The notes: generated from the letters alone by a model not told the origin. Counted from the stretch's first letter, positions 46,024 to 58,493 are shown. The stretch: 64,000 nt of DNA from Episyrphus balteatus (GCF_945859705.1 NC_079134.1:36222576-36286575); one strand, 5' to 3'. Program-made: numbers and translations.

Positions 46024-46072
46024 TTTAGACCTCCGCTTTAGACGCTTTTAGACCTCCGCTTTAGACGCTTTT
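46024..46072. repeat. 22-bp direct duplication
   Basis: TTAGACCTCCGCTTTAGACG occurs twice in tandem. Confidence 0.85.
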
Positions 46073-46131
46073 TCATTTTTTTTTAAATAATCAAAATTTT
46101 GCCATCTCTCCTATTTTCTGTTTTTATAAAC

Positions 46132-46505
46132 AGTGGTTATATGGTTGCCAACTATGTTTTAAAATAAATTTAAAAAAAAAAAACATGATTTAATTACAAA
46201 TTACAATGTGTAATAAAATTGGGCATTTCTTTTTTAAGTGAACCAAAATATACTTTTCTAACAGATTTTAATATTCTTAATTCAAATTCAAAAAAATCTT
46301 AGACCTCCTGTTTCGAAGATAAAAAGAAATTTTTAGCTTCTTAACTCTCAAAAACATGACGTCATTAAGAATATTAAAATACATATATTAGAAAAGTATA
46401 TTTTAGTTTACCGAAAAAATAAATTATCAGTTTTATTGAACATTGAATTTTTCATTATATTATGTTTTCGAATATTTACTTTAAAACATATTTGGCAACC
46501 ATAAG
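46132..46505. repeat. Small foldback, about 160-bp arms
   Basis: Left ATGGTTGCCAACTATGTTTT to TTTTAATATTCTTAA; right is its inverted, diverged copy (AAAACATATTTGGCAACCAT at the end). Loop about 46286-46364. Mobile origin is likely, but the ends and target duplication are unclear. Confidence 0.65.
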
Positions 46506-46509
46506 CCCC

Positions 46510-48075
46510 AAAATATTATATTTTTTAGGTAACATAAATAGTAGAAGTGTAAAAAAGTCATTAACTAAATACACTTCAACCGTCTAACCGAAAACACTAG
46601 CTTACAAAAAAATAAAAAAATTAGACACAAATTACCGTTATACTTTTAATGTAAATTCGAGCCCACTTACTTACTTATTTTTATGAGTAGTGCACTTACC
46701 GGCAAAAATAATAAGATAATTTTCTTTTAAAATCTATGAATAAGTTATAAAGAAATGATAATTTTTGTAACGATCAATATTTTCGACTCATTTTGCTACT
46801 TTTTTTGTTTTTGTCTGTAACTTGAAAAGGAAGCCGAATTTATAAAATTTTATTAAGAAATTTTTTGTAGATAATTAAATTTCCTATCAATATTAATGCT
46901 TTTAAAAAATTTGTAAATTAAAATAATGTAAAAAAACTCAAGAAAAACGATTCAAAAAAGAGAAAAAAATGACTTTTTTGATGTTTTTATTAAATATTCT
47001 ATATGTATCCTTTGAGCATTTATAGACAATGAATATTTAATGGAGAAAAAAAATTACTTAATCAACATAAAAGTCACATACGGCTAAATTTTGATAAAAT
47101 ATGGACTTTCAAAATCTACTGTTTTTGGTATTTTTGAGTCATTTTTCTTTAACATTTAAAAATTTCCTTATTCAAATGTTTTGATACATTGCACTTAAAC
47201 ACCTGGAATAGCCCAAAAAAGTTATTCCAGTGAATTATTAATTCAGCTTTCAGGTGCCAGTTTTTCAGATTGATCGTTTATTACCCTCTAGGGTAGCCCG
47301 AATACTAAATATGGTGTAAAAAAAACGACAAAAAACTTTGAATAATCATATCTCGAAAACGTGTCCATCGTAATTTTTTTTTAAGTATTTCCGAGTTCCT
47401 GAAGTCAAAGTACGTAAGAAAAAAAAACTGTGGAATTGAGTGTCAATTTTGGCTGTAAGCCTGTGTAATTAAAGCAAGACGCAAGAGGTAAGTAAAACCA
47501 GCGCGTATCCATAAACTTAAACCTTTTTATTCTTTGCAAAGTCATTTTTATACCCGCTTTAAAAATGCAAAACCTTCAAAAAAGAAATAAATATTTTTTG
47601 CAAAACTCTCATTTACCCACACGACTTAACATCAAAGTTATATAACCAAGATCTTAAATTTACATAAACCAAAATAAGTTGCTTGACTTTTAACCTTTAC
47701 TGTAAAACATAGGTTTGACGTGAAACTCGTAGTTTTCTAAAAAAAAGAGTGTGTGTACACATGTACACGCGACTGAAGTTATACTTCTAATTCAGTATAT
47801 GTAAATGAATTTCATTTGATATTTTTAATTTCTATTATTAAGTAATTAATCCACACTTAGTTTTTTTTTACATTTTTATCAAGTGAACATTAAATTAATT
47901 GTTTCATCCTCCTTGCGTCCATGTAGTTTTCAATTTATTCTGTGAAATTTACTCATGTTGTGCGGTTCAGAACTTACGGTGTATGGTTAACGAAAGTAAA
48001 TGAATTGCGCATAAAATGTGCGATATGGTAATTTTATGAGAATTGTGTGTGCTTCAGCACTAGTAGTACCAATAT
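46510..48075. other. AT-rich stretch, no gene seen
   Basis: The part at 46835-46920 resembles the DNA adjoining the LINE at 4085-4160. Otherwise featureless. Confidence 0.4.
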
Positions 48076-48083
48076 GGAACTTG

Positions 48084-49978
48084 CAGGGTTGCTACAAAGC
48101 TCAAAAGTTAGCTGAGCTCAGCTCACAGCTCAGCTCAAATTTTGAGCTAGCTCACTTTTGAGCTATGTACCATAGCTCAGCTCATTTGAGCTGAGCTGAA
48201 AGTGAGCTGAGCTGATGGTTGAGCTGAGCTGTTGGGTGAGCTAAGGTAAAGTGAGCTGAGCTGAGCTGTGATGTGTGAGAAGATACATTGATTTTTATTT
48301 GGAAAGTATAATGAAATATGAAGATATTTTAAACTTTTATAAAACACCATAGCTTAAGATGTTTGGTTCTAGTTATTAATGGAATTATTTTAACACATGG
48401 ATATTTTTATAAATAAACAAGATAATTTTTCGTGATCTTTTCTCTTGGTTTTTTTAATAGTAAATATATTTCTATTTTTTTAGTAAAATATTTCTTTTTT
48501 TATCATAAAAAAAATTCCGGTACAATCCGGTTTTTCGACTTTTTTCAAAATTCCGAGAAAATCGCGTTTGAAAGTTGGGGTAAATTTTTTTTTCGAAAAA
48601 TCCCCGAATCTTTGAACGCTCCTGGAAGCTAAACCGCTTGAGAGCAATTTTTGGGAGTGATGCCAAATGATAGCTTGTGTCATGGGCCTACGCTTTGCAC
48701 ATTATCAGATTTTTAAAAAATCGCCTTCCATGTTAAACCACCACATCATGCCTTCTTTTTCAGAATCGTGCCTATTTTTTTTTTACTTTTAAATTCTCCC
48801 GGTTTGAGAACGCGTGGTACTACAGGGATGGGAGTTGTACCCAAATGTAGGTTAGAGTCTCCGCTACCTTTTGGCATCAAAAATTTTATTTTCATTTTCT
48901 TCAAAATTCCGCGATATAGGCGTTGGAAGTTGGGGGCGCTGAACGCTTTGATCTAGAGACAGGGGAGTGGTGCCATATGAAAGCTTATATTCTCAGCTAC
49001 CCGATAATGGTATAATCTGGTTTTTCGATTTTTTTCAAAATTCCGAGAAAATCGCGTTTGAAAGTTGGGGTAAAATTTTTTTTCGAAAAATCCCCGAATC
49101 TTTGAAGGCTCCTAGAAGCTAAACTGCTTGAGAGCAATTTTTGGGAGTGATGCCAAATGATAGCTTGTGTCATGGGCCTACGCTTTGCACATTATCAGAT
49201 TTTTAAAAAATCGCCTTCCATGTTGAACCGCCACATCATGCCTATTTTATCAGAATCGTGCCTATTTTTTTTTTTACTTTTAAGTTCTCCCGGTTTGAGA
49301 ACGCGTGGACCTACAGGGATGAGAGTTGTACCCAAATGTAGGTTAGAGTCCCCGCTACCTTTTGGCATCAACATTTTTTCTTTCATTTTCTTCAAAATTC
49401 CGCGATATAGGCGTTCGAACGCTTTGATCTAGAGACAGGGGAGTGGTGCCATATGAAAGCTTATATTCTCAGCTACCCGATAGTGGTATAATCCGGTTTT
49501 TCGATTTTTTTCAAAATTCCGAGAAAATCGCGTTTGAAAGTTGGGGTAAAATTTTTTTTCGAAAAATCCCCGAATCTTTGAAGGCTCCTAGAAGCTAAAC
49601 TGCTTGAGAGCAATTTTTGGGAGTGATGCCAAATGATAGCTTGTGTCATGGGCCTACGCTTTGCACATTGTCAGATTTTTCAAAAATCGCCTTTCATGTT
49701 AAACCGCCACATCATGCCTATTTTTTCAGAATCGTGCCTATTTTTTTTTTTACTTTTAAGCTCTCCCGGTTTGAGAACGCGTGGACCTACAGGGATGAGA
49801 GTTGTACCCAAATGTAGGTTAGAGTCCCCGCTACCTTTTGGCATCAAACATTTTTTTTTTCATTTTCTTCAAAATTCCGAGATATAGGCGTTGGAAGTTG
49901 GGGGCGCTCACTTTCAGCTCAGCTCAAATTTGAGCTGAGCTGTGAGCTGAGCTGAAATGTGAGCTTTTTGCAACCCTG
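48084..49978. mobile_element. hAT-3 with AGCTGAGCTC ends and internal tandem units
   Basis: Ends CAGGGTTGCTACAAAGCTCA and complement of CAGGGTTGCAAAAAGCTCA. The flanking 8-mers GGAACTTG (48076-48083) and GCAACTTG (49979-49986) differ at one base. Subterminal zones are runs of GAGCTGAGCTGA. The middle holds three tandem units. CAG ends and an 8-bp near-duplication indicate hAT. No transposase. Confidence 0.8.
48527..49915. repeat. Three tandem units of about 480 bp inside hAT-3
   Basis: Units start at about 48527, 49015 and 49493 with CCGGTTTTTCGA or a one-base variant. Each contains AAAATCGCGTTTGAAAGTTG, GATAGCTTGTGTCATGGGCC and ATGTAGGTTAGAGTC. Similar short frames appear in each unit, but they are too short and variable in length to call genes. 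Confidence 0.9.
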
Positions 49979-50205
49979 GCAACTTGCAACATGGAAATTA
50001 CCACATGCAACTTGTCACATGCAACTTACCACACGCAACTTGCCACATGCAGATTGCCACATGCAGATTGCCACATGCAACTTGCCACACGCAACTTGCC
50101 ACATAAAACTTGCCACATGCAACTTGCCACATTCAACTTGCCACATGCAACTTGCCACATACAACTTGCCACATGCAACTTGCCACATGAAACATGTAAC
50201 TTGCA
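49979..50205. repeat. 14-bp minisatellite CAACTTGCCACATG
   Basis: About 16 copies with point changes (CAGATTGCCACATG and others). The unit contains the right-hand hAT-3 flank, so hAT-3 inserted at or next to this array. Confidence 0.95.
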
Positions 50206-50214
50206 ACGTGTTGT

Positions 50215-51285
50215 GTGTTTTATGTTTGCCGTACTGCGGCGTACTGCATTTTTAAATACTAAAGTACTGCCTACTGTAAAGGTGAAACGACAGCCCTGCT
50301 ACCCAGGGTGATCGCGTCATAATCCCTTTGACATTCTTGTCAAAAAGTAAATTTTCATACTCACCCTCCCATAAGAAGTATAACTTCAAAAAAAAAAGGT
50401 GGGGTACAAACAACGACAACGACAAAAGGTGTTTAGCTCCTGGAGCTGGGCTTTTCGTAATGTGTATACACAGAGAGTGTGTAACTAAATTTAATGCCAT
50501 TTAGAGTGTAAACGAGCATAAAAAGCTCAATATCATCGCCTCCTTGCTTGCTACTGCTATTCCACCACAACCAACACCTTCACCATCAAGTTTTCACTGA
50601 AAATAATAAAAACTAAACATAAAAAAAAAATACATCACAAGGAAAAGAAGGGTAAAAAACAGTATAAAAGGGTTCCGCGTTAAAGCAAGCCACGGTGTAA
50701 CTCTATTAAAGTTTTTTATCTGCTTTTATTTTATTTATTTTTTTTTTTTTTGAAAATTGTTTTAAGTGCCTTCAAAATGATGATATAAAAAAAACTGCTA
50801 TACACTCTTGTGAAAGAGCCTTTGAGGCATATATATTCACTTAATTGCCACCCGCCAAAGGCTTTTGGGATATCTAAAAAAAACAGTGAGTTGGTGTTTT
50901 AACTTTTTTATGCTGCCATTGAGAAAATTCTGAAGATGCTGAATTGTTTATGTGCGTCTTGGCCTAAATAAATGGACTTTTTAATGCCTTTTTTGTGTGG
51001 ATTTATTCAACAATTTTTGTTTTGTATTGTATTAATTTTAATATTTTTTTCTTATTCATACAAAATTTTAAATAAACTTAAATTAATCTCAGCACCCATA
51101 GCTGTGGAATACCCTGACCCTGAATACCCCGTGGAAGAAATTTAGGGATCAAAAATAAAAAAAATCAAATTTTTTGACTGTATTTCCCTTAAAATATACT
51201 CAAATAAAAAAAAAAAAATTTTTGAATGGTTTTGATCTCTTTTACCCACTATATGGATCGGATAACTTATTTATTCAGCTTTAAT
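50215..51285. other. Unique DNA, no gene seen
   Basis: Contains TACTGCGGCGTACTGC near 50230 and AT-rich sequence. No supported exon. Confidence 0.4.
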
Positions 51286-51638
51286 TTTCTTTTTGACGTG
51301 ATAACGTCTTCTAAATCGATGAACCATGGCAGCCACCACAAAAAAGTGACGCCATTTTCTAACGTTACCCTCTCGCACTTTCGCAGTGCGGCAAAAAATT
51401 TCAATTAAAAATTAATAATAAACTATTAGAGATACAAAAATCTTCTATAGCTTATTTGAAAGATAATAACCTTAAGCTTAATCCAAATGAAGGATTTTTA
51501 AAAATTCCGTCATTTAATAGGGTAAACAGGGGTAAAACGGAAAGATGAAATTTGGGCTAAAATCTAAACGCAAAGTCGTAGAGAATTGATTTTTTTTGCT
51601 ATAGATAGATGAGACTAATTTAAGAATAACTGCATTTA

Positions 51639-52069
51639 CACAGAGAAAAGTAGACCACATAAAATAGAACAAAAACAATAAGATTTCTCTATGGTTTTCA
51701 TCCAAGAAGGAAACCTTATTAAAACAATCGGGTTTTCCTTATTGTTTTAAAATATGCAAAAAAATAAAAAAAACGATGACCAGGCTGGGAATCGAACTGG
51801 AGACTTCAAATCATTAGTCAACCACCTTACCACCTGAACCAACCTGCCATGAAAATATTGATCGCGATTTTTGTTCTAGTGCTCAGTTGCAAAAAAAAAT
51901 CAACTTTTCAGTCAAATTTTAATAAGATTTTCTCTATAAAAACAATAAGAAATCTCCTTAAAAAAACCTTATTAATCGTTGATTTTAATAAGATTTCCTT
52001 ATGAAATGTATGGACGGTAAAACAATATGGCAATCTGTTAGTTTTTAGCGGGTCATATTTATCTCTGTG
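51639..52069. mobile_element. TA-flanked MITE M2, 431 bp, carrying a tRNA-like block
   Basis: Ends CACAGAGAAAAG and complement of CACAGAGATAAA, flanked by TA. HelA copy 3 (near 25490) shows the empty site TAACTGCATTTAAGAAA. The interior has inverted AAACCTTATTAAAACAAT-type repeats and a tRNA-like segment. Confidence 0.8.
51780..51845 (-). ncRNA. tRNA-like sequence with pol III boxes
   Basis: The minus strand reads an A box TGGTTCAGGTGG (51841-51830) and, 31 nt further, a B box AGTTCGATTCC (51798-51788, one mismatch to the consensus). The cloverleaf stems are not convincing. Probably a captured tRNA or SINE fragment rather than a working tRNA. Confidence 0.45.
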
Positions 52070-53739
52070 TAAGAAAAAATTCCAAAAAATTTTTAAACTA
52101 AGCTATAACGTTTTGTTTGAATGTTGTACACGTGTTGGGGCTATGACAAAAATTCTAAAGATGCCAGGTGAAAGATGAGAGACAAAAAATTTAGGGGTCT
52201 GAAACGGATTTTTTTTTAACACTCTGCGTTTCGAAATATGAATTTTTGAAAACACCTTGTTTTTTATGGGTATTTTTTGGTAATTTTTGATTTTTAGCTT
52301 TTTTTTGGAGCGTTCAAAAAATCACTTATAGGACATGTAGGTTTTGGCCTTATGCATTCATGTGCTAAAACTTGGAAACGTTTAGCGAGTTTTGATTGAA
52401 TAACGGAAGAAAAAAGTTTTTAAAAAACACGTTTTTTTTACCGTTTTTAACCGATTTTCATCGTTTTTTTATTTTTATCTTTTTTTCTTTAATAGATACA
52501 GGAATAAAGTATATCGATTTAATTTTTGAGATAACGGTAAAATAAAATTTTACAATTCAACAGGTTATAACTTTTGACAAAGAGCAGATAGAAATTTTAT
52601 TAAACTTTAATGAGCGTCCTGATACAATTACCTTTCATTTGGTATATCACACATAACGGTAGACTAACAACAAGCTACACAATGTTAAATCAAGAAACTT
52701 GCAAAAACCTCAAAACACCAGTGGAGATCTGTTGATCATGAACAGCCACCAGTGTGGGAAGAACCGTAATCTCAGTCTGGAAATTCGACAAGTTTTAACT
52801 TCTCTTTCAGGTATCTTTGAAATGAGATTGATACGTCATTTGAAAGGTAAAATAAAAAGCTTTCACATGGTAAATTTGTTTATAGATTGTCAAACAAAAA
52901 AATTGATTCCATAGCCTGAGAACATAAAAATAAATGTTTTTTTTTTGCTTTTTTTAATGAAATTTGATCGAGTTCAAAAAATTCTAGCTCTTTTTGTAGA
53001 TGTCTCATAGACCTGATCGATATATATATGAGCTAAGACAATAAGCTTTCAGATGGTATAAAAATTTTTATAGGTTGTTAGGGAAAAAATAGAATTAAGA
53101 TAAAAGATAAAAATTCATGTTATTTTTGCTTTTTTTTTAATGAAAATGATTGTTTTCAATAAATTATTTTTATACTTTCTGCGCATTGTACAAATTTTAA
53201 AATAGTTTTACTCTTAAGAAGAAATACTTGGCATAATTTTTTTGTGTAAGCTTTTAAAATAAAAAAAATTTATGTAATGAGAAAATAAAAAAGGTATTTT
53301 TTTAGCTTTTTCTTGTAAATTATGATTGTTTGAAATAAGTAAACGCTTCAATTGACTCATTTTAAACAAAAGCACACAACCTGTTTTCTGACGACGTTAT
53401 CACGTGAAATCATCGTCCGTAAACCGGCTTTACAGAAAACCTCTTTTTTTTAACGGAAAAAAGATCCTTTTGTCTTTAACCATCAATATTTCAGCAACTG
53501 TTGATTGCACAAGAAAATTAGGGAGTGTTTTGAAAACATAATATGTATTTTTTTTTTTTTATTTCTAAAAAGTTATGATTCAAGCCAGTTTATTGTTTTG
53601 TTCGATCGAATTTTTCCAAAAAAAAAAAAAAAAATAATAAAGGATCACGATTTTGACTTTAAATGATCAAAAACATTTTTACTTTTCTTGATGCATTTCT
53701 TAATTAATTAAATTGCTATAAATCTATGTTTGTATATGG

Positions 53740-54090
53740 TTCAACTGTACATTGTAAAAACCTTGCATGGAGTGAGACGGGTAAAAAAAAACACCCTTAG
53801 AAGATTGTTTGGCATCACCATCCACCAGTGAGGGAAGTACTGTAATCTTAGTTTTAATTTTGACATGGTTGTCTTTACACCCATGTACCTTTTTTTGTAG
53901 GTGTCGTACAGATATGGTCGAGACATATTTTTACAGGTAAAATGATAAGCTTTGGAAGAAAATAAAGTTTTCTTTTTTTTTGCTTTTGATTTTTCAAGAG
54001 AATTAATTGCATCCAAATAATTCCAGCTTATTTTCTAGCAGTCGTACAAACATGATTGAGGTGAATATTGCTAAAAAATAAGCTTTCAGA
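53740..54090 (+). mobile_element. HelA fragment
   Basis: Contains CCACCAGTGAGGGAAGTAC and TTTTTGTAGGTGTCGTA in HelA order; heavily diverged. Confidence 0.45.
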
Positions 54091-54099
54091 TGATTAAAA

Positions 54100-55370
54100 A
54101 CAGGCTGTCATGTAAAAATATTGACAGTGTGTTGTGTAAAGAAAAAAAAAATAAATTTTTTCATTTTTTTTTTCACAAAAAATGTGTGATTTCAAGAAAT
54201 TATTCTTATACATTTTACAAAACAAAAAAAAAATACTGCATACATAAAAAATAAATAAAGTTGATAGAAAATAAATATGCAATAGCTTTACCGCGGCAGT
54301 GTCCGTGTGCCACAAATCTTTTGTTTTCATACTTAAACCAAATTATATGCTCCAGCTTTGTATGACATCTTATACAAATCATAATATGCATAAAACACCT
54401 TTCAAAGTTACTCGGGCGTATGCGTAACATTTTTTTCTTTTATAGCTGATTTTAGTGAAGCTAAGTATAATCCAACATTTAAGTCTAATATCATTTAAAC
54501 GCTTTCCTCAAACGAAAGTAAACTAATTTGTCAAATGCCTATATACAATTTTTAATTTGAAATATTTAAACTATCCCTGATCAAAAACTTGATAGTAAAA
54601 ATTATCAATATTAATATCAATAATTTTTACTTTATCACTTTCTCTTGCATTGTACATTGCGGATTTTTTTTTTATAAACGTTATCTCAGATTTCATGTTT
54701 GACTCATCAGCTGATATCAAAATATTTGGATTTTTCTTATCTTATCGCTGATTGCACATCTAGTGCATTTTTTGATAGCTTATTAGATGGCATGGCATTA
54801 GTTGAGTTTCATAATTCGTTTAGTAGAAGTTTGTTTGCGGAATTGAAATTATTCTTATTTTTAACTAAAATACATTGTTTTCACATCAATTTTAAAGAAA
54901 GAAGATAGATTCTGTTGAAAATATTATAATTTATCAGGTTTGTACCTTATTTCAATTTGTGGTTTTACTTTACAGTAACCAAGTTCTAAGAAGTATAAAA
55001 CAGATTTTCTTATACTAAAATACACAAAAAGATTATTATTATCTTCCTTAAAAGAACAAACCTAAACTTCTCTATTATATTCTTTTCTTAGAATATTTCC
55101 ATCAATCAATCTTTTTTTTTTTAATATAAATCCGACTTATAAAAAGAGATTTAGTTTAAGTTGTTAACGTGAAAAATACAGAAGACAAAATACAGTGCGT
55201 TTTATCTGATAAATCGATTTTTTTTTTTACTTTACATTAAAGTAAACAAAATAAGTGTGTCACTTTATTTATTTAAAAAACTAGTAAAGCGCATATATTT
55301 ATCTATACGAAGTTGGTAATGAGTTGACCAGTCACGTAAACTCACCACAAAACAAAGAAAAAAAATGAAC
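54100..55370. other. AT-rich stretch, no gene seen
   Basis: Frames at 54094-54430 (minus) and 54699-54908 (plus) have no recognisable domain or splice context. Confidence 0.4.
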
Positions 55371-55850
55371 TTCCCTCTTTTACTTGCCTTATAGGTACAC
55401 GGAGAAAAAAGGGGGCACCTTAAAATAAGATAATGTCCACCTTAATCTTAAAACAATAGGATTTCCGCATAAAATAAGTAGAATTCGCTTTAATTCTGTC
55501 AAATTTAAGGTGAACTTCATTTCATTTTAATACGATCCCCATTGACTGCAAGTTTTTTTTTCTAATTAAAATTTTTCCACAAAAAAATACATAATTTTCC
55601 GCTTAAATTTAGTATATAGATTTCTTTTAAATTTGCGCATTCAAGAAATTAAGAAGATTTATCCGCTTAATTTAAGACGAAATTTATTTTGGCAAAAAAA
55701 AACATGCAGAAATCCGCTTAGTTAAATGCGGAATCCGATTGTTTTAAGTTGTTTTTTTTTCTCCGTGTAGGACATGTTTAGGATTGGCTGAAAAAATCAA
55801 ACTCGTGATAACTATCAGGGCATTTTTGTATAAAAAAATCTATGTGCTTT
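55371..55850 (+). mobile_element. DINE-like E end split by MITE M3
   Basis: TTACTTGCCTTATAGG (55381-55395) and GACATGTTTAGGATTGGCTG with CTCGTGATAAC (55771-55810) together match the start of the copy at 44500. M3 separates them. Confidence 0.5.
55398..55767. mobile_element. TA-flanked MITE M3, 370 bp
   Basis: Ends CACGGAGAAAAAA and TTTTTTTTTCTCCGTG, flanked by TA on both sides. A diverged, inverted relative lies at about 61960-62388 (shared AACAATAGGATTTCCGC). The interior repeats TCCGCTTAA-type motifs inverted. Confidence 0.8.
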
Positions 55851-57293
55851 TGCAGATAAGCAGTGGCGTATTGAGGGGGGGGGCTCAGGGGGCTCAAGCC
55901 CCCCCTAAGCCTCCAAAATCATGTTACTATTTAGCTGATTTCATCATTATCTACATGATTAACTGAAACTTCTTCGTAAATCGTAGAGATTTAGATACAG
56001 CTCAAATGATCGAGCCCCCTCCAAATTCTAAAATGGTTGTTTGTGTTTGTTTGAGTAAGTGCCTTAGTTGAATTCTTCAAATAGTTTGTTTGGTATTTTG
56101 ACGGCGAATTACATCACCGTTAAATTTTGCAAAGCTTCTTATGCAATCACGTCGTATTTTATTGTCTTGAGTATATTACTTTTTTTCAAAAATAATATTT
56201 TTCTCAAAGATATTGGAAATACAAATTTTGTATATCTCAATATCTTAGTGGTCAACATAACTAATGGTTTATTTAAGCAAATTCCAGTTTGTGCTTCTGA
56301 TTTGTATTAAAAAAGGAACATATTATTAAAAAATATATATTTCGGATTAAACATCAAGAGAATGACATTGAAAATTAGTTTTTGAGACTTTTACGTTCTG
56401 CATTTCACTTTTTGAGCATTCACTTGCGTTGCCGATAGTGAAATTAGGTGTTCTAAATTTTTTCACTCATTTAGATTTTCTGATCGAATTCAATTCGCTT
56501 TGTTTCTGCTCGTGAACTTGGTATCTTTTTCAATGAATCTCCAATTTTTGGACGAAATATTATCAAAACTTATAATTTATTGTTTTGTAATGTTTATTTG
56601 TTGTTAATTTAATACAAAATACATAAAACACATCAAGCATGAAATATCATAATTCATCACTGCCTCTGTGTTCGCAATCCCTTTCGCTTTACACTTTATC
56701 TAATTCATTTTTTTTTGAAAATTTGCAATAATATCGCCCATGTTCTGCATTTCACTTACATATTTCATATGTCTCGCAAAATGTGACTTCTTATTTTTTC
56801 TTTTAAATTCTGCTTTATTCCAATAAAGTTGCCAATAAAATTGCATCCATGTTCAAAGAAGCAGTAATTTAACTTTAGAAACAAAATAAAAATAGATAAT
56901 CCTTTAGTTTTGACAGTTCGAAGCATTTTCGAAGTTTTCGAAATCGATCTAAGATCAATTTCACGTGAAATTAAAAAGTGATGCCAGTTTACTTTCGGTC
57001 GAATTGCGGAAATATAGGCGTTTATACCGAAAAAAATGATGGGTATAGCTCAAAAACTAGACGTGATAGGAATAAATCTGTAAACAGTTTTGAATTCAGC
57101 ACATGAAAAAGTTAGAACGAAAAAATGTTTTTTTTTTTTAAAGACTACTAAACACCTTGCTGTTTGTGTAAAATGTTTGGGATACAAGAACTTGGAAAAA
57201 TAGCTACTTCGAATGTGAAAGGAGGAGACAGTAGTACGAAGTTGTCGGGAGCAGTACAATGCTACTATACGACTTTCAGTACCGCAGCACAGC

Positions 57294-58493
57294 ACGTCCC
57301 TTATCTTGGCGGACACTTTGTGGCGGAATAAAACCAAATTAGTCTCATTAATTGTAGCTAATTAAATGCTAATTTGTTGCGCAAACCAAAAATTTGTAGC
57401 TCGTTTAGTTTTTGAGTTATTGAATTTTCCGCTAAAATAAGACTGAAGTTAGCGGACAAAATCTGAAATAATTAAAATAAATGAGTTAAGTTGGCCTCCG
57501 AATTTGTAGCTTTTTAAATGCTTTTCAATTCCATAAACTTGGATTTTGTAGCCTTAACAGTTTTTTTGATATTAAAAATTCCGCTAAAATAAGACTAAAG
57601 TTAGCGGACGAAAGTAGGAAATTTAAAATTTTTTTGAAGCCCAAAATTGTAGCTAATTAAATGCTAATTTGTTGCGCAAAAATTAATTTTGTAGCTCCAC
57701 CCAGTCATTTTTTATTTAAACTTAAAGATTCAGAAGTGCACTTCCGGTTTGACGAGGCCAGTGGAGACTTTTTGAAAAAATCACTTTTTTAAATTTTTTC
57801 TTTTGCCATTAATTGTAGCTTTTGAATACATTATTTTTGATACAAACCCCAATTTTGTAGCTCAAACCGTTTTTGAAATATTCAGGATTTTGTTTTAAAA
57901 ATACACCTCAAAAGTACCCTTTCAAAATCCAAAAAAATGCCAAATTCCAAAATTTTTTTTCCAGAAATTTGAAGTAACCTAGACTAAGACGAAATCCAAA
58001 AACCTCGATTTTGTAGCTCGATTAGTTTTTTTGTTATTCAATATTCCGCTAAAATAAGACTCAATTTCATATGTAACGGTCAAAATTTTCAAAAAAGTTG
58101 AATTTTCAAATTTTTTTCTTTTCTAGAAATTGTAGCTTTGCAAAACAAAATTTGTTGCGCAAAAATTAATTTTGTAGCTCCATCCAGTCATTTTCAATTC
58201 AAATTTAAAAAAGTCTTTTTTTTAAATTTCGTGCATTGGTACAGCGAACAGGAAGTGCACTTTTGAAACTTCAAAAGCTACAAATTCGGAGGCCAACTTA
58301 ACTCATTTATTTTAATTATTTCAGATTTTGTCCGCTAACTTCAGTCTTATTTTAGCGGAAAATTCAATAACTCAAAAACTAAACGAGCTACAAATTTTTG
58401 GTTTGCGCAACAAATTAGCATTTAATTAGCTACAATTAATGAGACTAATTTGGTTTTATTCCGCCACAAAGTGTCCGCCAAGATAAGGGACGT
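57294..58493. mobile_element. Foldback FB-C, 1.2 kb, 9-bp target duplication
   Basis: Termini ACGTCCCTTATCTTGGCGG with inverted arms of about 220 bp. A perfect 9-bp duplication CAGCACAGC (57285-57293, 58494-58502) flanks it, and hAT-1a gives the empty site (ACCGCAGCACAGCGC, read on the minus strand). The interior is built from diverged repeats of TTGTAGCTAATTAAATGC and CGCTAAAATAAGACT. Long inverted repeats with 9-bp duplications match FB/MULE-type elements. Confidence 0.88.

Larger units (their letters stand above)
51293..53443 (+). mobile_element. HelA copy 2, full-length with nested MITE
   Basis: 5' TTGACGTGATAACGTC, 3' GACGTTATCACGTGAAATC then CGTCCGTAAACCGGC-TTTAC hairpin and a terminal CCTC before a T-run. 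Same layout as the copy at 28241. The nested MITE occupies 51639-52069. Confidence 0.75.

Noticed and set aside
49959..50311. 98- and 106-codon His/Thr/Cys-rich frames
   Set aside because: Translations of the 14-bp minisatellite.
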